Assembly: GCA_026686845.1 (NCBI GenBank)
Contig: JAIVEN010000008.1
Span: 10,198,501 to 10,262,500 of the forward strand
DNA: 64,000 nucleotides
Reading direction: 5' to 3'
DNA from: Adenanthera pavonina
Taxonomy: Eukaryota > Streptophyta > Magnoliopsida > Fabales > Fabaceae
The notes under the pieces were generated by a model, which made no database searches, was not told the origin of the DNA, and was given only the letters and a program-made list of their open reading frames with translations. The translations under genes and the position numbers were made by a program. Positions 1-12,199 of the stretch are shown in pieces (within the stretch, counting starts at the first letter, position 1; every line of letters begins with the position of its first letter).

Positions 1-233
1 CATCATCACCTAATATCATCAATGCTCTCCTGCTCAATAATGTGATGATGCTCTCATACTATCATATTCCCTGCATACATAAAATTCTGAATTATCAACA
101 CATATAATCTCATTCGACGAACATGTTATATGCTACAAAGTCATACTCAATCACGCACACACACACACATATAAGATTAGGAAAGACATTACCTTTTTCG
201 TCTCAACCCGTGCCTGGGACATATCGTGATGTG
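1..233 (-). repeat. A/E-type LTR middle fragment
   Basis: Non-coding, ATG/CAT-rich sequence. The part around 195-230 resembles the 'catatcatgatatgaaaag' stretch of the minus-strand A/E LTRs near 6,470-6,520 and 48,495-48,515. A short CA microsatellite lies at about 155-170. The fragment is cut by the window edge, so the assignment is tentative. Confidence 0.35.
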
Positions 234-289
234 AAAAGACAAAATATATATATATAGACAGAAATATATGATTTTGTGATTGTTTTGGT

Positions 290-1326
290 TGAGTATAAGA
301 AGGGGCTTTGACCTCAAGATGTCTATTTTACAAGAGGAAACTTTTCCAAAATTTTTATGAATTAATATGACATTTTATGTTTTTATGAGAATGATTGACG
401 TTTTCATGAATTTTGTGATAATATGTATGCATGAATTTAGTAATACTGCCACTGTTTAGGACTTTTTTCGTTGAACATATGAATGTTATATATGCTCATA
501 AAGTAGAGAAATAGAGCTTTAAAATGGTGCAAAGAGCACCTCATTTAGATGTGTGTATGAATTTTTATGAATTTTAGCAATTAAGGTTCATAACTGAGGT
601 TCAGAATTGGATAGTAATGAGAAAACTTGAACTTTCAATATGACTACTGGAATTTTCAGAAGGTAATTTAAAAACATATAGACTCCAAAAATTTAATGGT
701 TTATATGTATAAAAATATGTATGTTTCAAGTGTTATACACCACTAGTTTGAGAGAAATTGGAGCTATACAATAAGAGTTATGCATGTTTTTCTAAAACTA
801 TTCTAGTAAAAGTGAGATTCTAACCCTTAGTAATTTAAAATAATGTTGTGCCTTGTTTAAATTAAATAAATGCACAAGAAAACATGACTGTAAAGAAGAC
901 ATGTAGATTTTTCCAATGATATAAAGAATGCATAATTTGGTTCAGTATAGAATGGGATATGAATTTTTAAAATTAAGGCTAAAATCCTAGAGAAGTAAAA
1001 AATGACCATTTCAATAGTAAATCTCGTACTAAAAGCTGTACTAATTGGCATGACTAAAACGTTGTTTCATATTTTACTCATGTAGATGAGATTTCAAAGT
1101 ATTTTTAGAGACTTGAATCATCTTGATACAATTTTTCTACAATTAGTTATGAATTTTCAAATTTTGCCCAAGAAAAAGGGTTTACCAAATGAATAGTAAC
1201 TTAAGGAAAGAAAATTCCCTATCTTAATCAGTCATGTGATTCAAGCCTCTAAACATATTCTATGGAGTATAATAAGGTCTAATACATGGGTAATGTGGTT
1301 TATAGTTATGGTGTTATATTACATGT
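290..1326 (+). mobile_element. G-family gypsy LTR, 3' part
   Basis: This stretch matches, in reverse complement, the minus-strand G LTR at 42,190-43,570. Shared landmarks are 'ggggctttgacctcaagatgtc', the 'aattagttatgaattttcaaa' core near 1,145 and the 'ctaatacatggg' block near 1,285. It ends near a GTGTTATATTACA terminus resembling the GTGTTACA end of other LTRs here. No open reading frame of note is present. The left edge is an estimate. Confidence 0.6.
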
Positions 1327-2287
1327 GTAGTAAAGATCTTATCCACTTAGTGGGATAAGACTAATGTTGTTGTTGTTGTAGAGATCTTATGGCCTACCAT
1401 GATTTTGAATATCTGCACAAGTGACCTGAGGTAACTGAGGAGTAGGTTTGTTTGTACCATATGTTTGAAACTTTTCATATCATGGTATGCTTTCTTTATG
1501 TCACCTAGTAAGCTTTCTTGAACCTCATTTATCGTCTTGAATAATGACAAAATGGTAGAAATACCTAGTCATATATGTATATATGTTTGAATATAGTGTG
1601 CTAGAATATGATTGTGGTACATTTCCTTGTTCCTATACTATAGAAAATACTATGTATATTAATGCTAATACAGAAGGTAATAACAATGATAATAATGATG
1701 ATGAATGAGAATAGATATGATATATGTGCACAAGTGTACATCTATGAGCCTATCGTTAGTAATTTGGTATATAGTTATTTGTTGTGCACCCCTCTACCAA
1801 GTTCCACATCATGATGAAGAAGAATCAAATTGGCCAATATAAATGTATATATATAAGCGTATATGCCTATGAGAATGATGGACATTGATATATATATGTG
1901 ATTATTGTGTATCTCATGAGACATCTTATATGATAATGTTGATATGCTAGCATGATGATATACATATGGTATAAGGTGACATGTTAGTATGCATTGGGTA
2001 TTGTCATGAGTCGTACATTTTAGGGGCATGATATTATTGGGTGATGATACCTTAAGAGCACATGGTATGGCAATCCACTGCATAGCATAGGAGGCCTTGT
2101 GTTTAGATAGTGCAGCTTATAATATATCTATCACTAAATAGTCATCTTTTGGCCAAGAGACTAAGATATCAATGGATTGGGAATGCACCTTCACTAAATA
2201 ACTACCGATTTGAGTAGTTTAGGGGAAGTAGAACCATGGTCTAATCATTAATGAAATAGCCTTTAGTTAGATTATGACTAGTGAGAG
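1327..2287 (+). mobile_element. C-family LTR (copy 1), segment 1
   Basis: This is the left segment of an old LTR that aligns with 53,960-54,600. The shared block 'tcactaaatagtcatc' is followed by 'aagagact', and further on the two copies read 'gattatgactag' (near 2,270) and 'ggtcatgactag' (near 54,580). It is interrupted at 2,288 by a B solo LTR and resumes at 4,697. Non-coding, with no promoter identified. The left end is obscured where it meets the G LTR and the SINE insert. Confidence 0.6.
1343..1381 (+). mobile_element. 5'-truncated SINE tail with target duplication
   Basis: A 39-bp insert contains 'cttagtgggataagac' and ends in TTG repeats, the 3' end typical of TS-type plant SINEs. It is flanked by a perfect 9-bp direct repeat AGATCTTAT at 1,334-1,342 and 1,382-1,390. 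The body with the pol III A and B boxes is missing, as expected after 5' truncation during reverse transcription. The family is recalled from general knowledge of TTG-tailed SINEs, so the class is more secure than the family. Confidence 0.6.
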
Positions 2288-4691
2288 TGTGACATCTAAA
2301 TTTCTATGATTTTGTTTGAATTCTGTTTAGAGAATTACTGCATAACTAGAATTAAAAGAGCTTCAATATCTTATGAAAATCAAACCAGTGACTAAATTGC
2401 AAAGGATGATCAGGGACCAAATTGCAAAGAAAGTTAGATGGCATAATTGAAAATATTAATTATTAGAAAAAGACAAAAAAGGAGACATGGATGTCATTTT
2501 CTCAAACAAATTATCTATCCATTATTTGCTAAGGCTGGTTATAGGAGATGTTTCAGGAAACTTATTGTAAGAAATTATACTCTAATAAGCAAAACCAGAA
2601 AATAGATATATTAGGCAGAAAATTGATCCGAAGTTTCATAATCTGTAAATTAATAAGAATTAGAAAATAAGTCTGGATCAGAAAACTCAGATATATTACG
2701 ACATAAAAAGAGATGCTGGATTTTTCTATAAGGTTTAAATAGCCATATAATTGGTTTAGTGGATATTGGGCCAAAATCGGAGTCCAGGCTCAGTAAGACT
2801 GCATCAGTTTCTTAATTGGCCAAGAAGTACCATTTATGGAGGCCCAATAAAGGTATAGAAAATCCTAATAGGTCAGAGAAGATTTTTGGAAGCCCAAAAC
2901 TATTATTGATAAGAATAACTCAAATGATATCAAGAAAGGATAAAGAGCCCAATAAGCCCAATTCACCTGATTCCCAGACTGATTAAATTATACGTGAACT
3001 AGTAGACTATGAAATAATCAAGAATAAGTCCAAAATAATTTTAAAAAGTTTATAATAATCATCTATGCAGAGAGGTTACAGGAAAAACTAACCAGGACTA
3101 ATTTTATCGATGTTTTCGGTTAGAGCCCGATAAGGTAAAATATTTTCTAAAATAAATTATATGGGCTTAGAAATGATTAATTAAGGTTATAATGAGTTTT
3201 AAATTCATATTATATTTATGCATGAAAAATTTTACCAGACAAAATTTACATAATCAGAGTCTGAAAACTCGGTATATGTTGAAATTGGGTCTAGAATTAA
3301 ATGGTTTAAGGCCAAATAATTAAAGGCATCATCTTGGGCTGAATTTGGAATCAAAATTTCGTGCAAATAAGAAGGAAAAGGAGTGGAGAAGAGTTAACCA
3401 CCATGCATGATACTATTTTAAAGATTAGGTGTCAAAATTGAAAGTTTGGATGAAGTAAGTTTATGTAAGCATAATGATGCAATGTTTACCTTATTTGGAG
3501 ATAAAAGTGGCATCCAAATTAATGACAAGAGGTGGAAAATTAATTAGATAACAATTAAGTGAAGAAATTAGGTGTATAGTGGAGGAAAGAGGTGATGTAG
3601 TGCAATTTTGGTCCTTGGATCAAAAGTTAATCCAATGAATGGAGTTGCTTTTTGTTGTCTATAAATAGGCTCTTCCTCCCCTCCATTCTTCACAACAAAA
3701 ACGAAAATCCATCATATATTAGTGAGAGAGTGAGTTATAGAGAGAAGGAGGAGAAGAGGAAAGGAAAATTTGCAAGTTTAAGGTAACATCTTTTTCCTTT
3801 CTTGCATTTTATTTCTAAATGGTTGTTTAGATCTTGTATTTCCATGGTTGGTAGGTAGAAAACATGTTTATGATATGAATATGATGATGATGTTAGATCA
3901 AAATGGTGAAAGAATGATGAACATGCTATAAATTGTGCATGAACAAGCATGAATATATGAAGAGCATGATGAACATGCTACAAGATGTCTTTTGATCTTA
4001 AATGTTACCATGTTAAAATGAAATCATGTTTCTTGCAATTATTTTTAAATATTATGCTAAGAATGAGATTATGATATTATTGGGATTTTCTTAAATCTCA
4101 CCCCACCAAATATCTAACCATGATTAGATTTAAATCATGTGAAAGACAAGGAGATAAAGGAGGATCTATGAAGAAATGTTTAGAAATAGGAAGGATAGTT
4201 TGGATGCTTATGTAATATCAAGTCTAATGACATTTTATGTTACAATTATGTAAATTACGTGTGACTCCTAGATGATGAATAAAAGTCTATTTTGGATCAA
4301 TTTTACATGTGTTATGTGACTACTATTGAGAGTATGGCATTATGGAATTTTATGGAATGAAATTTGGAAAAATTACGGTAAAATTGCAAGTAAATTCACG
4401 AAATTTACTGTAGCTATTTGCCCAATAAAATTCCAAATTAATATTTTTTCCTCATAGAGTATTTTAAGAGATGAATTTAGCAATTTGAATCACCCTTAAA
4501 AAATTTTTCTAGAATTAGTTATGATTTTTTGAAGTTCAGCCAAATTATTATATTTACCAAATGAATAGTGACTTTTGGTAAATTTTTGGAATTTTTTGGA
4601 TTTGGCCCAAATTTGCTTCCAAATGCACCTAAATGGAAACCCAAACCACTAAAGATGAATAGCAAATGGTTCCTAAGGTTAAGGTTTGATA
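2288..4691 (+). mobile_element. B-family solo LTR, complete, TSD GAGAG
   Basis: A 2,404-bp LTR starts TGTGACATCT and ends TTTGATA. It is flanked by the 5-bp repeat GAGAG at 2,283-2,287 and 4,692-4,696, and no coding internal region is present, so it is a solo LTR left by LTR-LTR recombination. It aligns with the 3' LTR at 35,259-37,602, which follows a gypsy polyprotein end, and that gives the superfamily. Terminal dinucleotides are partly decayed (TG...TA). Its insertion splits the C LTR. Confidence 0.88.
3660..3668 (+). promoter_or_regulatory. TATA box of B LTR
   Basis: TATAAATAG followed by a C/T-rich leader sits at the same relative place in both B LTRs (here and 36,661). It is the likely U3/R promoter core, with a start expected about 30 bp downstream. 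A splice-donor-like 'aaggtaaca' follows at about 3,780 here and 36,790 in the other copy. Confidence 0.6.
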
Positions 4692-4696
4692 GAGAG

Positions 4697-4959
4697 GTAA
4701 GCTTAGTGATTGCCTTAAAATCTGCCTTCACCGGTTGTTGGAAGGAGGTTACTTGTAGAGATTGCCTTATGATGATAACTAGCTCATGATTCTTACTATG
4801 ATTAATGTGGGGTTTTGTTGCATATCATGCATATACATGATACATCTTGCATGTGTATAAGTTTGTGCTTGAATTCTTGTATCCGAACTTGGTACTGGAA
4901 CCTCTTGTATTTGAACCCTTGTTTTGTTTGTATAGTTACTCCCTGGTTACCAGGAGTCT
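4697..4959 (+). mobile_element. C-family LTR (copy 1), segment 2
   Basis: The old C LTR continues between the B and A solo LTRs. It aligns with 54,600-54,825, including the 'gtaagctta' block, 'ttggaagga', 'gcatatcatg' and 'agttactccctggttac'. A GAGAG duplication precedes it, and AGTCT (4,955-4,959), duplicated by the next insertion, closes it. Confidence 0.65.
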
Positions 4960-7344
4960 TGTAACATCCTATCTCCTGTCACCTCCGAACTTAACCAAAA
5001 ACTTCAAAATCTGACCCTACACACCCTGACATCTCAAAACAACTCTTCATATTCATAAACACAGCGAAAATGACACAAAAGAACCAAAAATTGGGCTGGG
5101 GCCGCGGCCGCCACAGTACCGCCGCGGCTTCGGCCTCCCCTATCTCAACATCGCTTCTGTCTCCTCTGGCGCCGCGCCCTGCCTTCCCTCGCCGCGGCGC
5201 CCCCTTGCTGATATACCATATCAGCAATTTCAACACTCCGGGGCGAACTTATGACGCACATAACTTTATGCTCCGACCTCCGATAGACTCGAATCCAACT
5301 CCTACAAGTCAATCTAGTCCCCATCTATCCAAGGACACCACTTTTACCTCAATCCGACTCCGTATGGAGATTCTGGACCACTAACACCGTTTTGACCACT
5401 TATTGACCAAAACTCACCACTAGCCACCTCCAATTGCCACCAAAGGCAACTGGTCGCTCGGAGACCATTCATACAGGTCCAAAACCCCCAAACTGACCTG
5501 TCCAAAGAGGTTTTACCTCAGAGGAACTACCCCTCTGAGATTTGACCCCTTGGAACCCAACCTGATCAAAAGGGTTACAGGCCCTTACGCAAACCAACAA
5601 GGCTCAACAACACTCAACCATACATACCACATACATAAACATCCATACATAGCCAATCTCAATCATAACATTATCCATTACAAACCATGCTGTCCTACTT
5701 GGCATAAGATACTAATACAACATGCACACACTACATAGACTATTCCCACGTACACAGCTACTCCCGCGTCTTCTCCGGACTAGTGCCAGAACTGTCACCT
5801 GAAAGGTTAGTTTATGGGAGAGGGGGTGAGACAACGTCTCAGTAACCGGGAACAACCACACACACATATATATATACTGATCCACACCATCGTGCAATGC
5901 AATGCTAATGAATGGTATACATGTTCTCCCTCATACACGGCTAGAACCACGAGCTATCGTCATCATAAGACATTCAATAGATGATTCCCTTCCAACAGTC
6001 GGTGAAGACCGATTCCAGGACATCACCAAGCTCACCTTACCCTAATGCAACCGGGCCAATGGTTACACTAGAGTTCGGACCGTGGCTCTCCTTCCCCTGG
6101 ACCATCACGAATTGATGGTGATTTAGAGAAGGTGCATCCCCAAATCCACAGTCACCTGGCTCTCCCTAGGAGAGGATTTAGTGACAGGGATATCATATCA
6201 TATCATATCATGTCCTCTACCGCCTGGCTCTCCCATGGAGAGGATTTAGCGATAGGGATCTTTATTACATCATATCTCATCATCATCACCTCGTCATCCA
6301 TTTCTCACTATGCAATCATGTGGTGATGATATCAATGTCATGCCAACATGCCTCTACATACATATATACGTATACTATCATATCATATATCATATGGACA
6401 TGCTAACATGCAATAGTATGGGGATGCTACACATCATAACATATACAATCATCAAGCCGTGCATACCACGATATGTAGAAAACCGTACACACATACACAA
6501 TCAATATCGTGGTATGAAAAGGAACATGCATATACGTACATATACATATCAACATATAATCACATAAACAAACATCCAGTTACCTTAATTGTCGTTACCA
6601 CACACACACGATTTCCACAAGCTTCCTTGAACTGTCCAGTACGCGTGAACCCCTCTCGATTAGCCAACAACCTTTATCATGTCACAATTCTTCCATTAGC
6701 ACAATATACCAACAAATCAAACCTCACAATTCCACCACATTAACCTAACCCAAGGTTCCAACACCCTTTTTATGCATTAATAAGCTCTTAGGGATTACTC
6801 AAACACTACATAACCTCAAATACCTCGGATTCCTAAGAGCTATTACCGAAGACAACCTAGGGTTAAGCTCTAAACACACATAAACCCTTTAAAACTCACA
6901 TCAAAGCAACAAGAACACAAAACACACTTCAACAACCCCAAAACATCCATTTCAATCGAAGAAAATGGAGAGAGAGGAGTAGGGAACGCTTACCAACTTG
7001 AATCCAAGCTCCCGTTGGACGAGAATCACTCTAGGACACCGAAAATGCCGAACCCTAGCACTGCTCCTCATCTCTCTGCGTTGATCCCTTCGTTTCCTTT
7101 CTTTCTTTCGCGTCCGACTGATCCGGATTTAAATAATTTTTCCGACTCTCGCCGCGGCTGCAATACTCCTCGCCGCGGCTCCACCAAATTTTCCAAAACA
7201 ACACCACTGGAAAGCTTCTCGCCGCGGCGGCCCTGCTCTTCGCTGCGGCGTGGAGCTCTACCAGACTCCACTTGAGCCTTCCTCCGTCCTGATTCCTCCG
7301 GTCCTGAACACAATGCCAAGAAAAATATCATGAGGGGCATTACA
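4960..7344 (-). mobile_element. A-family solo LTR, complete, TSD AGTCT
   Basis: A 2,385-bp LTR in reverse orientation. Read on the minus strand it starts TGTAATGCCCCTCATG at 7,344 and ends in GTTACA at 4,960. AGTCT flanks it at 4,955-4,959 and 7,345-7,349. It is very similar throughout to the solo LTR in the patatin exon (60,763-63,023). GC-rich CCGCGG boxes near both ends are undecayed, so it is probably one of the youngest insertions here. Short ORFs inside have no recognised product. Confidence 0.9.
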
Positions 7345-7349
7345 AGTCT

Positions 7350-8444
7350 CATCCCCCTCCCCCACCTGTTGAAAACATTTACAAGAATGGGATCTATTCT
7401 ATCAAGGAGAATGCAAAGGCAGACGAGTTCCCCTCGAGGCATATTGGATATCCGAATGCCTATGTTTGGTATGTATTTATTTGAGAACACATGTTATGTT
7501 ATAGTATTGTGCCAAGTGTAGGACATTACAATGATGCTATATATAATTGTCTTGTGTATCCCTTAGAACTATTTGCATGTCCTTGCCTTTTATGTATGAC
7601 ACATGTCACTAATGAACTCTATGTTGGTTGAGGCTATAAAGCATATAAATGTGTATGTTGTACTATATGATGAGGTATGCGTGTTGGTGGCCATGGTTTG
7701 GATGCCTTGTAGTTTTAGTGATGCTTGATATGGAGTTGTTATAGGTATCAAAAGGTGTGCCCCACTTGATGTTGAGGTAAGTCTAGACCTGGGCAATGGT
7801 AGATGGCATGTTTTTTGACAAGTTGGAGTAGTTTATGAGGGTGGTTTTAATATTTGGCAGGTTTTGGAGAAAAAATGAATATGTAACTCATTAGTCAAGT
7901 TTTAGGTTTAAGGGAGGTCAAATCATGAGGGAATGGTTTCCTTGAGGTGTAATCCTTTGAAAAGTATCTTTACATCAATTGTGACTTATGGGAATTGATT
8001 TCATGGCTAAAAGATTGGTGGTTAGAAAATAGGAACGGCAAATGTCAAGTTATGGCCTAAAAATGAAAATTTTGGTCTCGTGAATCCAAAATCTCCATAC
8101 GGAGGAAATTTAGTGTGGATTTCCACACATAGTTTGAGGAGGTGTAATGTAACTTGTAGGCTTTGGAACTATGTCAATCAGAGGTCCAAGTCAGAAGTTA
8201 TGCACATCTGAAGTTTATCCAGAAAATTAGACTTTTGTTATCATATACAGCAAGAGCTGGCACCGTGGTGCCACAATGAAATTCTTCCTCCTTGATTCAT
8301 TTGCCTCCTAGTCATGATACCTGGTCGATTGGACACATTAATCTTTTGTACATTTCCAAGCCTCTCCCTCATATTTTTCATCCTATCATGCTCATAAGAA
8401 GTATTATCAGTTAAGTTTTGGTCATAGGGTATTAGGATGTTACA
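7350..8444 (+). mobile_element. C-family LTR (copy 1), segment 3 and 3' end
   Basis: The right part of the old C LTR. The stretch 7,360-7,520 aligns with 56,290-56,450 ('gagaacaca', 'attgtgccaagtg'), and 7,870-7,890 aligns with 56,770-56,790. It ends GGATGTTACA at 8,444. A short C/T-rich stretch near 7,350-7,365 is where the A LTR entered. Non-coding. Confidence 0.6.
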
Positions 8445-9189
8445 CAATTAAAGAGCTTCTTTGAAGAAGTGCTATTAAAGACATAACTTTAATACCTTTA
8501 TAACAGCAGGGGTTTATTTGAACAAAACTCAAAGTTTAAAGGAGCTTATTTGCACATAATCTAAAGTTTAAGTGAGTATATAATTAATGATGCATGATGA
8601 TTTGCTAATGAAATAATGCATTAATTAACAATAAGGGAGTTATCTGCTCAAATTTGAAAGTTTAACAGGGGGATTCTTGATGAATTTTAAAGGTAAAAAA
8701 AATTATTTGCACATGACTCGGTGTCTAGGGCAGTGTGTATAATTTAGCCAAAATATTATTCAAACTGCCAAACAAAGACCTATTGTAACATTGACATAGA
8801 TAACATTTTTCAAATGCAAACAAATTGAACTTTTCTTAAATTTAGTATTCACGTTTAGAAGCTAAATTTATTTGAACAATGATAACCTAATTGTAACTTT
8901 TAAATCTAAAGACCAAATAAAAAATAATAATAAAATCAGAAAGACCAAACATTTTTTGCCATTTGGGTGAGAGGTATGACAAAGCTTTTTCTTTTTTTTT
9001 TTTAATATGCGACATGTATTCTAAATTTACCCTTTAAAAATTTATCAAGATCCAAATTAATCCAGGTCAGGTTTGATACAATCCCTATTCAGCTAAATGA
9101 AGCATACAATGTTAGTATGACATAGCTTTTCAAATTGACTAATACTGAATAAATGTTGAATTTTCACACATCTTTATTTGATGTGCATT
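8445..9189. other. AT-rich intergenic stretch, nothing recognised
   Basis: No ORF of note, no LTR termini and no match to the repeat families seen elsewhere in the window. The sequence contains short repeated phrases such as 'caaactcaaagtttaaagg' and 'ataatctaaagtttaag'. It could be unique intergenic DNA or a very old repeat. Confidence 0.4.
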
Positions 9190-10045
9190 TGGCAACTACT
9201 TAAATAAATAACCACAGTTTTTTTTTTTTGCAAATTAAATTAAGGAAGTCCGTCATTTAGTGGATTGTGTTGTGAATATCTTTATCTGTTGAAGCGATAT
9301 GCATGTATGAGAGAACGACGAGCTATACAACGACGTGTTATCCAACAACTGATGAAAAGAAGAAATTCCCACCACTTAAATTTGACATCCCTATCCAAAC
9401 CTCATCCTTTCACGTTGCCAAAAAAATGTTGATATCTGAATCATCGTCAGTTTTTGTCAAGTTGTTTTTGTGTCGTCTTTAATTTTGTTTCTATCTTAAC
9501 TGCTTTACTTTGTCGAAATAATTAAATGTGCTCTAATTTAGATGGTCCCATTTCTAGTATGAGTTACTGTTAACTCAACTTGTGAAATGTGTGACATACT
9601 ATAAATTTTATATATTACGTTAAATAATTATTATTATATTCATGTTCATCGATATTATAATGTTTTAATTTAGTTCCTATGTTTTAAAAATTTGCAATTA
9701 AATTATTGCAATTTTATAATTTTTAACTTTGTAGATAATCATAAACCTCAATTAATATATATATTTTTAGATTCATTGAAGTGACACATTATATAGCATC
9801 TTGATATTCAAAATATACGCATTTAAATCATGATAGGAATAAATACCAAATTTAATAGAATATTGACAAAATTTTAGTGATAGAGATTAAATTAAATTAT
9901 TTAAAAATATATATAAGGTTCAATTATTAGTTTTTAAGTATAAAATTAGCTTACATTGTAAGTCAAAATATTACTAAATAGAAAAAATTGAGTTTCATAC
10001 AATTAATGAAAATCTCACTATAACATTCATGTAGTAAAAGGGCCA
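9190..10045 (+). repeat. Duplicate of patatin 5' flank, copy 1
   Basis: The order of blocks matches the region upstream of the patatin gene (56,804-57,540) and the copy at 33,401-34,540. Blocks include 'gtgttatcca', 'ccctatccaaacctcatcctttc', 'attcaaaatatacgcatttaaatcatg', 'acaaaattttagtgatag' and 'gagtttcatacaa'. No patatin coding sequence follows. It is either the relic of a duplicated patatin-like locus or an unrecognised dispersed repeat. Confidence 0.55.
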
Positions 10046-10369
10046 TAAAGTTACTATTGATTTGAGAGAGATTTCCCATTGTGGCAGGTAAAGACTTTTC
10101 TAGTTGTTGAGGACTAAGAAAATCCAATAGTTAGTAAAATTCAAGCATTTTGCATCAAAAATTGCATACAAATAACATAAAGTTTCCTTTGCAAATGCGT
10201 CAAGCATTTCATTTGTGTATATATCCTATTATTAAAATAAAATTTTTGCATCCATGGCATCAACATTGGCCTTTGTTTAAATTGGAACAGACAAAAATCA
10301 TACTACAAAAATAAGCACAAGGAAAAAGTCTTACGTCATAGATTCATTTTTCATTGCATCATCGTAGCC

Positions 10370-11230
10370 CCCTACTTAGGCCAAGGCAAGTAAAAATACT
10401 CTTCAAAAGTGAGTGAAAAAATCTTTCACTCATATTACATGCACTGCATCAAGACTAGCTTCCACTCAAATTGGAGGACACATGAAGTCAACTTTTCCTA
10501 ATGCATCATTTATCTCATGCATTACATCATAATAAATTCCTACTCCAATTGGGGTGAACAAAAAAAATTTTACATTTCACATACCTTGGATCAAAATTAA
10601 ATCCCCACTCAAATTGTGGCATACATTAAAAATCTTGCATTTCACATGTATTTTCTTTGCACACATTGCATCATTTCCTACCTAGATTGAGGAATAAATG
10701 AAAGATTAATCTTTCACATTTCATGCATCTTATTTGCACGCACTACATTATGAAAAATTCCTACTCTAATTGGGACAAAATGTGAAGAATTTCACATTTC
10801 ACATGCATTTTCTTTGCATGCATTGTATCAAAAGTTCCACTCAAATTGGAGCAAACATGAAAAATGCATTTAACATATATCTTCTTTACATACATTGCAT
10901 CAAAATAAGCTCTCATTTAGATTGAAGCATACATGACAAATCATGCATTTCACATGCATCTTCTTTGTATACATTGGATCAAAATTAGCTCTCACTTGAA
11001 TTTGGGCTAAAAAAAACAACAACAAAAAGAAACAAAAAATGCATTTTCTATTACATGCATTGCATCATAATTTCTTCTACTTTGCATGAGGCAAACAAGA
11101 AATCCACATACTCAAGAAAAAAAAAAGAAAAAACAAAAATTTCATTGTTCAATTATCATGCATAATCCACTATGTTGAATAAGCTTCCACAAAAACTAGG
11201 GTCACACAATCAATTTCCAAGTCTAAAGAA
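10370..11230 (+). repeat. Degenerate tandem array, roughly 65-90 bp unit
   Basis: A phrase built from 'ttgcatca', then 'tcccactcaaattgg', then an 'atttcacatgcat' block recurs about ten times with much divergence and variable spacing. No stable ORF runs through it. It is the first of three adjoining arrays with different units. No relation to LTR families elsewhere in the window was seen. Confidence 0.6.
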
Positions 11231-11319
11231 ATGTTGCATATCACACAAGAATTGCATGTTCTCATTTTACATCATAAAAGCCAACATCCAAAGTCCTCTA
11301 TCATGAAAGGCACAATATG

Positions 11320-11765
11320 CATCAGGACAAGTATTCTTTCAAGTCTTGCATCGAACATCCAAAGTCCCACAACACAACAAGCACCTAAATCCTGCATTGC
11401 TATAAGAATATTTTCAAGTCTTGCATCGTGTTGAGCATCCAAAGTCCCACAACACAATAAGCATTGCAATTCCTACATCACGACAGGTATCCTTTCAAGC
11501 ATCACATTGTGATAAGCATCTAAAGTCCTGCAATGTGACATGCATCCCAAATCATGCATCACGACAAGTATCCTTTCAAGTTTTGCATCATGACATGCAT
11601 CCAAAGTCTCGCAATGCAACAGGCATCCCAAATCCTACATCACAACAGATATCCTTTCAAGTCTCACATCATGACGAGCATCCAAAGTCTCACAACACAA
11701 CGGGCACCCCAAATCGTGTATCATGACATGTGCCCAAACAAGGCCATGTACCAGCAGGCACTCAC
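11320..11765 (+). repeat. Tandem array with 81-bp unit
   Basis: Units containing 'tatcctttcaag' start at 11,481, 11,562 and 11,643, a constant 81-bp step, with more diverged units to the left from about 11,320. Because 81 is a multiple of three, one frame stays open for 101 codons (11,421-11,726) and shows a 27-residue repeat. I see no protein family in it and treat the ORF as a by-product of the repeat. Confidence 0.7.
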
Positions 11766-11879
11766 CAGAGCCTTATGATATAGGCACATCACTACCACTA
11801 AACTCTAGTGTCAACTAGCATTTGAAATCTTGCTTAAGCACAATCCTTTCTTTTAAAGTCCTACATAAGCCCAGGCACT

Positions 11880-12185
11880 CTTTACAAGTCTTGTACAAGC
11901 CCAAGCACTCACCAAAGCTCTATGATATAGGTACATCACTACCACGAAAGCCTAGTTATACTGGCACCCTTTGAAAGCCTAGTTATGTTGGCACTCTTTC
12001 AAAGTCTAGTTATGTTGGCACCCTTTCAAAGCCTTGTTACATAGTCCCTTTCAAAGCCTAGTTACACTGGCACTCTTTCAAAGCCCAATTATGTTGGCAC
12101 ATTTTCAAAGCCCTATTACGTAGACCCACTCAAAGCCCAGTGATGTTGGCACTCACCAAAGCCCTATGATATAGGCACATTACTC
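11880..12185 (+). repeat. Tandem array with ~30-bp unit
   Basis: The phrase 'aagcctagttatgttggcac' plus a short 'ctttca' tail recurs about eight times. A longer phrase, 'tatgatataggcacatcacta', is embedded at about 11,775, 11,930 and 12,165, suggesting a higher-order unit. Non-coding. Confidence 0.7.
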
Positions 12186-12199
12186 CCGCATGGCCCTGA

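Noticed and set aside
5070..5384. A 104-codon ORF in GC-rich sequence
   Set aside because: It lies wholly inside the A solo LTR and is explained by the CCGCGG box.
7068..7490. A 140-codon minus-strand ORF
   Set aside because: It crosses the exact boundary of the A solo LTR at 7,344 into C LTR sequence, so it cannot be an old gene.
11421..11726. A 101-codon ORF with a 27-residue repeat
   Set aside because: The 81-bp tandem unit is a multiple of three, so any frame lacking a stop in one unit stays open. No start context, family or flanking gene features support it.
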